Positions 16,752 to 23,894 of a stretch of DNA of 64,000 bases are shown piece after piece. Within the stretch, counting starts at the first letter, position 1, and each line of letters opens with the position of its first letter. This DNA comes from Sva-07 sp963793335 (GTDB lineage Bacteria; Actinomycetota; Acidimicrobiia; Acidimicrobiales; Ilumatobacteraceae): assembly GCA_963793335.1 (NCBI GenBank), contig CAWBZS010000001.1, positions 186,001 through 250,000 of the forward strand. Direction: 5' to 3'. Both the position numbers and the translations under genes were made by a program. The notes under the pieces were generated by a model, which saw nothing but the letters and a program-made list of their open reading frames with translations, searched no databases and was not told the origin of the DNA.

Positions 16752-17234
16752 ATGAGCGCTTCGAGCCCGATCGAGACCTGCATCGACAACTGGCACCGCC
16801 ACATGCGTGGCGAGTTCCCCGGCGGCCTCGATGCGCTGCTGCACGAGGACTGCACGTTCCTGTCCCCCATCGTGTTCACCCCACAGCAGGGGCGTGACGT
16901 CACCAAGCTCTACTTGACCGCAGCATCAGGCACCCTGGGCGGCGCTGACGGCGACGTCACCGACGCCGTCACGGCGTCCGCTGCGTCCGCTGCGTCAGAC
17001 GTCGCCACCGCGTCAGACGGCAGTTTCCGCTACGTGAAGGAGATCCTGCAGGGCCACCAGGCCATGCTCGAATTCGAGACCACGGTGGAGGGCAAGTACG
17101 CGAACGGCGTCGACATCATCACGTGTGACGACGACGCGCTCATCACCGAGTTCAAGGTGATGATGCGTCCGCTCCAAGCCATCAACGCGGTGCACGCGCA
17201 GATGCAGGCGATGTTGGCGACCCTCGCCGACTGA
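16752..17234 (+). CDS. SnoaL/NTF2-like family protein with a low-complexity insert
   Basis: This 160-residue protein has an NTF2-like cone layout: an N-terminal helix (IETCIDNWHRHMRG), DALLHEDCTFLSP, and C-terminal beta strands (AMLEFETTVEGKYANGVDI, ALITEFKVMMRPLQAI). The conserved His/Asp cavity positions resemble polyketide-cyclase/limonene-epoxide-hydrolase relatives, but function cannot be assigned. Residues about 66-88 are an Ala/Ser/Asp/Thr-rich insert encoded by short repeated units (GCGTCCGCT twice, then GCGTCAGAC-like). It may be a recent in-frame expansion of a loop. Its stop is 2 nt from the P450 stop on the other strand. Confidence 0.7.
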   Translation: MSASSPIETCIDNWHRHMRGEFPGGLDALLHEDCTFLSPIVFTPQQGRDVTKLYLTAASGTLGGADGDVTDAVTASAASAASDVATASDGSFRYVKEILQGHQAMLEFETTVEGKYANGVDIITCDDDALITEFKVMMRPLQAINAVHAQMQAMLATLAD

Positions 17235-17236
17235 GG

Positions 17237-18502
17237 TCAGCCACCCGATCGGGCGGTGGGCGTGAATGTCACCGGCAGCCGCTTGATGCCGCCCACCAGC
17301 GGGAGACCAGCGGTGTTCAGTGGCACTGCCGGCCCGGCAACTTCGAGGTCGGGCAGCCGCTTGAAGATCTCTCGGAACACCACGGCCACCTCGCGTCGCG
17401 CCAGGTTGGCACCGAGACAGAAGTGCGGGCCGGGCCCACCGAAGCCGACGTGCTGGTTCGGTGAGCGCTTGACGTCGAAGCGCTCTGGATCGGTGAACAC
17501 GCGGGGATCACGGTTGGCAGCACCGTAGAACATCACGAACTTGTCGCCTTCGTGGAAGTCCTGGCCTGCGAGGGAAACGTCGCCGGTCGCCGTGCGCCGC
17601 ATGAACGTGACGGGTGCTGCGACTCGAACGATCTCTTCGACGGCGCTCTGGGTGACGCCCTCGACATCGGCCTGCCAGATCGCACGCTGGTCGGGGTTCT
17701 TCGACAGCAGGTTCACCCCGTGGCTGATCGCCGTGCGGGTGGTGTCGTTGCCTGCCACTGCCAGGAGCACGAACAGCGACGTGATCTCGGCGGGGGTGAG
17801 CATGTCCTCCGCGAGTTGATTGTGGACCAGCTTGGAGGTGAGGTCATCGGTCGGGTTGGCTCGACGCTCCTCGATCAGTTCGGCCATCAGCGCCGCCAGT
17901 GACATGCCGGCGGTGAGGAATGCCTCGATACCGCCATCCTCGCCGACGAACTCGGGGTCGCCACCGCTGAGGATGACGTTGGTCGCGTCGAGCACGGTTG
18001 TGAACTCGCTGCGAGGGATGCCCATCATGTCGCAGATGACCAGCAGCGGGAACGGCTGGGAGAGCACCTCGACCAGGTCGACCTCGCCCTGTTCACAGAA
18101 TCCGTCGATCACCTCGGTGCAGATCGTCTCCACCGAGTCGAGCACACCCTGCAGCTGGATCGGCGTGAACGTGTGGGCGACGATACGGCGCTGGTGCGCG
18201 TGGCGCGGGTTGTCCATGTTGATGAACCCACCAAAGAACTCCAGCATCTCCAAGGGCAGGTCGAACACCGAGGTGGCGCCCTTGCCCGAGCAGAACAGAT
18301 CCGGGTGCTTGCTGACGTGGACGACCTCATCGAAACGCGGCAGCGCATAGATCGTCTCGGCAGCATCGCCAGCGAGCGGGTTGTGCACCTCGATCGGGAG
18401 CACAGCGCCGAGCTCGCGGATGTCGGCGAACTCGCTCATGCGGTCTTCGAGCGTCTGGGTCCAGAAGCTCGGCTCGATCAGTCGGGATGCAGTCGTGGAC
18501 AT
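17237..18502 (-). CDS. Cytochrome P450
   Basis: This 421-residue soluble bacterial P450 has its I-helix oxygen-activation motif AGNDTTR, the K-helix ExxR in EEIVRVAAP and the haem loop GFGGPGPHFCLGAN with the thiolate Cys near residue 362. The overall sequence recalls the actinobacterial CYP125/142/124 group that hydroxylates steroid or branched-chain fatty substrates; the substrate assignment is inference. The start is supported by GAGGAG 5 nt upstream of the ATG. No ferredoxin or ferredoxin reductase is adjacent. Confidence 0.93.
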   Translation of the reverse strand: MSTTASRLIEPSFWTQTLEDRMSEFADIRELGAVLPIEVHNPLAGDAAETIYALPRFDEVVHVSKHPDLFCSGKGATSVFDLPLEMLEFFGGFINMDNPRHAHQRRIVAHTFTPIQLQGVLDSVETICTEVIDGFCEQGEVDLVEVLSQPFPLLVICDMMGIPRSEFTTVLDATNVILSGGDPEFVGEDGGIEAFLTAGMSLAALMAELIEERRANPTDDLTSKLVHNQLAEDMLTPAEITSLFVLLAVAGNDTTRTAISHGVNLLSKNPDQRAIWQADVEGVTQSAVEEIVRVAAPVTFMRRTATGDVSLAGQDFHEGDKFVMFYGAANRDPRVFTDPERFDVKRSPNQHVGFGGPGPHFCLGANLARREVAVVFREIFKRLPDLEVAGPAVPLNTAGLPLVGGIKRLPVTFTPTARSGG

Positions 18503-18602
18503 GGAACTCCTCGTCGGTGGGTGAGCACCCCGGCGGGCGCGTCTGGCCGCACGATAGCGAGCCGCCTCCGCCAGGGACCAGTCACGCAGGAGCGCCGGAC
18601 CC

Positions 18603-20078
18603 TCAGCCGAGCGAGCGCATCATCCGGCGGAGCATGATCGGGAAGATCGCCTGGTGGAATGGCACGAGTACCCACCAGTACGCACGTCCGAGGATGCCTC
18701 TCGGAACGAAGCGTGCGCGCTGCGTGACCAACGTGCGGCCGGCACCATCGGACGCCGGCTGTGTTCGCCATTCGAGCCACGCGTCGCCGGGCAGCCGCAT
18801 CTCGGCGTGGAGTCGGAAGAGGTCGTCGCCGATGGCATCGACGCGCCAGAAGTCGAGGGCCTCCCCGACCACGATGTCGTCAGGATGCCGACGGCCCCGC
18901 CGGAGGCCGACGCCGCCGACCAGCTTGTCGAGTGCTCCACGAATCGCCCACAGCCATCCGAATCCGTACCACCCGCGATCGCCACCGACCCCGCGAGCCA
19001 CTCGCTGCACGTCGACCGCCGACGCCTCCACGGTGATCTCGCGGCAGTCCTGATACACGGTCCCGCCTGCCCAGTCCGGGTCCCACGGAGCGGGACGCGC
19101 GGCGAGCTGTCGAGCCGAGTACCCCGACCACCGGGTGGGAATGTCGAGATCCTCCACCGCCGACAGCGCGGCTTCGATCGCCGTGGCGACACGCATCGGC
19201 TCGTGCGGCGACAGCCGCCGGGCGCTGTCGTCGGTGACCACCACATCGTTCTTCAAGCTGCCGATCAGGCTGTCCGCGAGCTTCTTGGGCAACGGTGTCA
19301 CCACGTTCACCCAGTGAGCGGACAGCCGTGGCGTCAAGAACGGAACCGGGATGATCCAGCGCCGCCGAACACCCGCCTCGTCGGCGTAGGCGTGCATCAG
19401 TTCCCGGTAGGTGAAGACGTCTGGTGCCCCGATCTCGATCAGTTCGTGGTGCACATCTGCGGAGCGATCGCGCTCGATCGCAGCCACCAGATAGGTGAGC
19501 AGATCTGCGATCGCAATCGGCTGGACGCGCGTCTGCGTGACCCACCGTGGGGCAAGCATCGCCGGCAACACTTCCACCAGGCTTCGCAGCATCTCGAACG
19601 ACGCAGAGCCGGCACCGAGCACGATGGCGGCTCGGAGTTCGGTCACCTTCGCCGAACCCGAGGCGAGCTCCGCGCCGACGTCGTGGCGCGACTTGAGGTG
19701 CGGGGACAGATGGTCGCCATCCGACCCGAGACCACCGAGGTACACGATGTGTCCGACGCCCGCTCGGTCCGCTGCCTCGCGTGCATTGCGGGCGGTCACC
19801 CGCTCCTGCTGCATGAAGTCGTCGCCCACCCCCAGCGAGTGCACGAGATACACGACGTGGTCGACATCTTCGAAGGCATGGTCGAGCGACGCGGCATCGG
19901 ACAGGTCGCCCTCGACCACCTCGACGTCGCCGGCCCACCCCGTGCCACGCAACCCGGCGGGCGTGCGCGTGAGGCACCGCACCACGAAGCCCGCCGTGAG
20001 GAGTTCGGGGACCAGGCGCCCGCCGACGTAGCCGGTCGCGCCGAGAACCAGGACGCGCGCTGGCGCTGAGGATTCCAT
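18603..20078 (-). CDS. SDR/NmrA-type NAD(P)-binding protein with C-terminal DUF2867 domain
   Basis: The product has 491 residues. The N-terminus carries a Rossmann fold (RVLVLGATGYVGGRL) typical of atypical short-chain dehydrogenases or NmrA-like proteins, with a VYLVHSLG segment and YLGGLGSDGD, but no clear YxxxK catalytic pair. From about residue 340 the sequence resembles DUF2867, with Trp- and Tyr-rich strands (GDRGWYGFGWLWAIRG) and a LVPFHQAIFPIMLRRM C-terminus. Such fusions are common in actinobacteria; the reaction is unknown. The ATG at 20078 is chosen because the Rossmann strand begins 8 residues later. It is divergent from the flavoprotein gene (102-nt gap). Confidence 0.75.
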   Translation of the reverse strand: MESSAPARVLVLGATGYVGGRLVPELLTAGFVVRCLTRTPAGLRGTGWAGDVEVVEGDLSDAASLDHAFEDVDHVVYLVHSLGVGDDFMQQERVTARNAREAADRAGVGHIVYLGGLGSDGDHLSPHLKSRHDVGAELASGSAKVTELRAAIVLGAGSASFEMLRSLVEVLPAMLAPRWVTQTRVQPIAIADLLTYLVAAIERDRSADVHHELIEIGAPDVFTYRELMHAYADEAGVRRRWIIPVPFLTPRLSAHWVNVVTPLPKKLADSLIGSLKNDVVVTDDSARRLSPHEPMRVATAIEAALSAVEDLDIPTRWSGYSARQLAARPAPWDPDWAGGTVYQDCREITVEASAVDVQRVARGVGGDRGWYGFGWLWAIRGALDKLVGGVGLRRGRRHPDDIVVGEALDFWRVDAIGDDLFRLHAEMRLPGDAWLEWRTQPASDGAGRTLVTQRARFVPRGILGRAYWWVLVPFHQAIFPIMLRRMMRSLG

Positions 20079-20180
20079 CACTGCATCATGCCCGGTACGC
20101 CTCGATTGCAACCCTCGCGCCCCACACCGACCGAGTCCTCCGCACGATTGGAGCGCTGCAAGCGGGGGTACCCCGACGCC

Positions 20181-21539
20181 ATGACCTCCGACGACGCCCC
20201 CCGGAACTTCGACTCTCACGCTGCCAACTCGACCGACGACGTCGATGTTGCCATCATCGGGGGCGGTGGCGCGGCGGAGACGCTTGCCGGCGAACTGGCC
20301 GAACACGGGTGCGCTGTGGCGGTCATCGAGGCCGACCGAGTGGGTGGCGACTGCCCGTACACCGCCTGCATGCCCAGCAAGACCATGTTGCACGACGCCC
20401 ACCGGTCGACACGCTGGAACGATGCGGTCGCACGGCGAGACACCGCCGTCGATCACCTCGACGACAGCCGTCACGCGGAACAGCTCACCTCCTCTGGTGT
20501 CCAGCTGCTGCGCGGGCGCGGGCGCGTGATCGACTCCCACACGGTGGGTGTCGGCGCCACCATGGTGCGGACCGAACACATCGTGCTGGCGACCGGGTCG
20601 ACACCGGTGACACCAGAGATCGACGGGATCGATGGACTGGGCGACCTCCTCTGGACCAGCGACGACGCACTGACCACACCAGATCGGCCCGCCAGACTGA
20701 TGGTGATCGGTGGCGGTCCGATCGGCTGCGAGCTTGCCCACCTGTTCGCCGGATTCGGCACCGAGGTCCACCTGATCGACATCTCGGACCGCGCGTTCCC
20801 CGACCTCCCGTCACCGATCGGGGACATCGTCGACGACGGCCTCCGATCGGCCGGGGTCCGCGTCCACCGGGGGCGCAGCGCCGTGCACGCCGAGCGTCGC
20901 GGTGGCAACGTCTCGATCACGCTCGACAACGACACGAGTGTGGGAACCGATCGGCTGGCGATCGCCGCCGGTCGTACACCGAACACGACGGACCTCGGAC
21001 TCGAGCATCTCGGCGTCGACCCCGACTCGACACTCCCGGTCGACAACCGCGGCCGAGTCGAGTGCGAAGGTTCGGTGTGGGCGATCGGCGATGTCGCCGG
21101 ATGGGGTCAATACACCCACCTCGCCAACCACCAGGCCCGCGTCGTCTCCAACCAACTGGTCGGCGACGGCACCCGACGGTTCGACGATGTCGTCACCCCC
21201 GCCTGCATCTTCACGAGCCCGCCGGTCATCACGATCGGGCCGACGCCGGACCGCATCGACAACCCAGTCTGGGTGAGCGCTCGAATGTCGGAGGTGGCAC
21301 GATCGACCACAGACGAACTCGGCGACGGGTTCCTCACCGTCGCCTTCGACCCCGTCGACCGGTGTCCGGTTGCGGCGCACGGGGCCGGCGCTCGCTTCGA
21401 CGAGGTGTCCGCAGCGCTGATCACGGCGATCGACGCTCGAGTGCCCGCCGAGCGCCTCCACCGCTCGATGTGGCCGTTTCCAACGGTCGCCGAACTCCTC
21501 GGCGTCATCTACGCCAGGGCCGTCGACGCGCTCGCATGA
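20181..21539 (+). CDS. Pyridine-nucleotide disulfide oxidoreductase family flavoprotein (MerA/Lpd-like) lacking the catalytic His
   Basis: This 452-residue protein has an FAD site VAIIGGGGAAE, the redox disulfide CPYTACMPSK and an NAD(P)H site VIGGGPIGCE. A second FAD contact (VWAIGDVAG) and a C-terminal dimerisation domain follow. The His-Glu active-site dyad of lipoamide dehydrogenase and mercuric reductase (HPT) is replaced: the C-terminus reads MWPFPTVAEL, with Phe at the His position. It may therefore reduce a quinone or small disulfide by another mechanism, or pass electrons differently. The start at 20181 fits homology. It is followed by the small membrane peptide and hemerythrin genes. 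Confidence 0.82.
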   Translation: MTSDDAPRNFDSHAANSTDDVDVAIIGGGGAAETLAGELAEHGCAVAVIEADRVGGDCPYTACMPSKTMLHDAHRSTRWNDAVARRDTAVDHLDDSRHAEQLTSSGVQLLRGRGRVIDSHTVGVGATMVRTEHIVLATGSTPVTPEIDGIDGLGDLLWTSDDALTTPDRPARLMVIGGGPIGCELAHLFAGFGTEVHLIDISDRAFPDLPSPIGDIVDDGLRSAGVRVHRGRSAVHAERRGGNVSITLDNDTSVGTDRLAIAAGRTPNTTDLGLEHLGVDPDSTLPVDNRGRVECEGSVWAIGDVAGWGQYTHLANHQARVVSNQLVGDGTRRFDDVVTPACIFTSPPVITIGPTPDRIDNPVWVSARMSEVARSTTDELGDGFLTVAFDPVDRCPVAAHGAGARFDEVSAALITAIDARVPAERLHRSMWPFPTVAELLGVIYARAVDALA

Positions 21540-21657
21540 GTACTCGCCTGCAGCAGGGCAACGGCCGAGTTCGACGTTTCGTTTGTCGCTCGTGTGGGGA
21601 CACCGGTCTCTGGCGGCGACCGACCCGGTCGCTGCACGACGAAAGGACATCACCATC

Positions 21658-21735
21658 ATGGGCACTGGCATCGGAGGCGTTCTCGTCTTGATTCTGGTCA
21701 TTCTCGCCATCATCTACTTCGCGAAGCGGGTATGA
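21658..21735 (+). CDS. 25-residue single-span membrane peptide
   Basis: A short ATG frame encodes MGTGIGGVLVLILVILAI followed by IYFAKRV. It is one hydrophobic helix with a short Gly-rich N-terminus and a positively charged C-terminus, which predicts insertion with the C-terminus in the cytoplasm. A GAAAGGA ribosome site lies about 9 nt upstream. Its TGA overlaps the ATG of the hemerythrin gene by 4 nt (ATGA), so the two should be translated together. I do not recognise a named family. Coding status is supported by the ribosome site, the overlap and the composition, not by homology. Confidence 0.6.
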   Translation: MGTGIGGVLVLILVILAIIYFAKRV

Positions 21736-22181
21736 GCGTGACCATCTTCGACGCCCTTCGTGACGACCACGATGTGCAGCGCACACTGATCGAGGCGCTC
21801 GTGGACACCGAGGGCGACAGCGACGAACGCAACGAGATCTTCGGCGAGGTTCGACGTGAACTCGCTTCGCACGCGGCAGCCGAGGAGCGGTACTTCTACG
21901 TCCCGCTGATGGAGGCCGACGAGTCCCAGGAGCAGGCACGGCACTCGGTCGCCGAGCACAAGGAACTCGATGACTACGTCGAGCAGCTCGAGCAGTACGA
22001 CATGAGCGGCCCCCAGTGGATTCAGACCGCCCGCACCCTTGCCGAGCGCCTCCTCCACCACCTCGCCGAGGAGGAGCACGAGGTCTTCCCGGTGGCCGGG
22101 CGCGTGCTGTCCGACGCCGACAAGACCCGGCTCGCCGACGACTATCGGCGCGACATGGATCGCCATCGCGACGAATATTGA
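21732..22181 (+). CDS. Hemerythrin HHE-domain protein
   Basis: This 149-residue four-helix protein has spaced His/Glu iron ligands: H in LRDDHDVQ, HAAAEERYFY, SVAEHKELDD and LLHHLAEEEHEVFP. This is the pattern of bacterial hemerythrin-like proteins that bind a di-iron centre and sense or store O2, NO or iron. The start is fixed by the ATGA overlap with the upstream membrane peptide. An additional cytoplasmic His/Asp-rich tail (DMDRHRDEY) closes the protein. The pairing with a one-helix peptide suggests membrane tethering of the oxygen/iron sensor (inference). Confidence 0.85.
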   Translation: MSVTIFDALRDDHDVQRTLIEALVDTEGDSDERNEIFGEVRRELASHAAAEERYFYVPLMEADESQEQARHSVAEHKELDDYVEQLEQYDMSGPQWIQTARTLAERLLHHLAEEEHEVFPVAGRVLSDADKTRLADDYRRDMDRHRDEY

Positions 22182-22211
22182 GACGTGACGGTGCCATGAC
22201 AGACTGACGCA

Positions 22212-22751
22212 ATGGCCACCCTCGTGCTCACCGTGATCGGCGACGACCGGCCGGGCCTCGTCGATGCGCTGGCCGGGAAGATCGCGGCACACGGCGGCAA
22301 CTGGGACCGCAGCAACCTCGCTCGGCTCGCCGGCAAGTTTGCCGGCATCGTGGTGGTCACGGTGCCCGACGAACACGCCGACGACCTGTCGGCGTCGCTG
22401 GACTCGCTGGTGGCTCGAGGCGTCCTCGATGTGCGGAGCACGATCGCCGACACCGCAGCCGGCGCCGCCGCCGCGCCATCGGTCGGGCTGCACCTCATCG
22501 GGCAGGATCGGCCGGGCATCGTCAAGGAGATCGCCGCGGCGCTCGCTGCCCGCGATGTCAGCATCGACGAATTGGAGACGTCGACCGGCTCGGCCCCGAT
22601 GTCGGGCGAGCAGCTGTTCGAGGCCACTGCGTCGCTGCGGCTTCCCCCGACGGTGAGTACCGACGAACTCCGGACGATGCTCGAGAGCATCGCCAACGAG
22701 TTGATGGTCGATCTCGATCTCGACGTCGCCGACCATGACGGGAGGGGGTGA
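22212..22751 (+). CDS. Tandem ACT-domain protein (GcvR-like)
   Basis: The 179-residue product has two ACT domains, each starting with the typical sequence: LVLTVIGDDRPGLVDAL at the N-terminus and LHLIGQDRPGIVKEI near residue 95. ACT pairs of this type resemble the glycine cleavage repressor GcvR and bind amino acids to regulate a partner. No DNA-binding domain is visible. The stop lies 3 nt before the selD ATG, so both genes probably share a transcript; whether the ligand is serine, glycine or another amino acid cannot be told. Confidence 0.82.
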   Translation: MATLVLTVIGDDRPGLVDALAGKIAAHGGNWDRSNLARLAGKFAGIVVVTVPDEHADDLSASLDSLVARGVLDVRSTIADTAAGAAAAPSVGLHLIGQDRPGIVKEIAAALAARDVSIDELETSTGSAPMSGEQLFEATASLRLPPTVSTDELRTMLESIANELMVDLDLDVADHDGRG

Positions 22752-22754
22752 GCC

Positions 22755-23804
22755 ATGACGGAATCGATCGACCAACGCCCGTTGGTCCGGTTGACACAGT
22801 TCAGCCACGGGGCGGGTTGAGGCTGCAAGCTCGCCCCCGGCGAGCTGGCGCACGTGGTGCGCCACCTCAATGCGACCCAACCTGACCAGCTGCTCGTCGG
22901 CTCCGCCAGTGGCGACGATGCGGCGATCTGGAAACTCGACGACGAGCGTGCGCTCGTGGCCACCGCCGATTTCATCACTCCAGTGGTGGACGATGCGCGC
23001 ACCTGGGGTCGCGTCGCCGCCGCCAACAGCGTGTCGGACGTGTATGCAATGGGAGGCCGTCCTCTCTTCGCGCTCAACCTGGTGGGCTGGAACACGGATG
23101 CGCTCCCGACCGAACTCCTCGGCGAGGTGCTCGCCGGCGGACAGGACATCGCAGCTGAAGCAGGATTCGTCGTGGCGGGAGGGCACACCATCGATGACCC
23201 CGAACCGAAGTACGGCATGGCGGTCACCGGCGAGGTCCATCCCGATCGGATCCTCACCAACGCCGGACTGCTGCCAGGCCAGGACATCGTGCTCACCAAG
23301 CCCCTCGGCGTCGGCGTGCTCACCACCGCCATCAAGGCGGGGCGGGCGAGCGACGAGCAGTCGGACGCAGCGGTGGCGTCGATGGTGCGCCTCAACGATG
23401 TCGGCTCGCGCCTTGCCGTGGTCGCTGGCTCGACCGGGTGCACCGATGTCACCGGGTTCGGCCTCCTCGGCCACCTCGGGCGTATGGCGATCGAGTCGAG
23501 CGTGCACGTCGAGATCGAGTTCGGCTCGGTTCGATTCCTGCCTGGAGCGGTCGATCTGGCTGCCGACGGGGTGATGCCCGGAGGCAGTCGGCGCAACCTC
23601 GCCTGGGCGCTGGAGTTCGTCGACGTCGGAACGCTCGGTGAGGTCGAGCAACTGCTCCTCGCCGACGCTCAGACCTCAGGCGGTCTGGTCTTCGGAGTCG
23701 ACCCCGCCAACACCGGCGCCGTGCTCGACGAGCTGACCGCCTCGGGCCACCAGGCCGCTCACATCGGCGTCACCTCGGCCGGCACCGGGCTGACACTGCG
23801 CTGA
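22755..23804 (+). CDS. selD: Selenide, water dikinase (selenophosphate synthetase), selenocysteine-containing
   Basis: The gene makes selenophosphate from selenide and ATP. Read through one in-frame TGA at 22818-22820, it encodes 349 residues beginning MTESIDQRPLVRLTQFSHGA. The active site is then G-U-G-C-K: Sec22, C24 and K25 align with C17, C19 and K20 of E. coli SelD (GCGCK). Downstream family motifs follow without interruption: GDDAAIWKL, ADFITPVVDD, NSVSDVYAMGG, VAGGHTIDD and DVTGFGLLGHLG. The ATG at 22755 has a strong ribosome site (GGAGGGGG, 7-nt spacing) and lies 3 nt after the ACT gene. Starting at the later GTG/ATG near 22854 would delete the catalytic loop, so TGA decoding as Sec is the better reading. 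Confidence 0.93.
22818..22863 (+). promoter_or_regulatory. Candidate bacterial SECIS region after the selD UGA codon
   Basis: Two perfect hairpins follow the UGA (22818-22820). The first has 8-bp arms at 22828-22835 and 22839-22846 with a 3-nt loop; the second has 7-bp arms at 22847-22853 and 22857-22863 with loop GTG. The first apex lies about 17 nt past the UGA, within the distance known for SelB-binding elements. Which hairpin, if either, is bound by SelB is inference; GC-rich coding sequence folds easily. Confidence 0.45.
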
Positions 23805-23894
23805 CGAGCAGGTTCATCCGGGCGCTGACGCCGTGCGCGACGCCAGCTGCGACGTCGGGGTGTGTCGCGCGTCGAGAGGCGGCAGACTTCCCCC

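Noticed and set aside
20079..20771. N-terminal extension of the SDR/DUF2867 protein
   Set aside because: The extra 231 codons lie inside the divergent flavoprotein gene and do not look like a protein domain; homology starts at 20078.
22854..23804. SelD starting downstream of the TGA
   Set aside because: This would remove the catalytic G-U-G-C-K loop and has no ribosome site, while ATG 22755 has both homology and a strong ribosome site.
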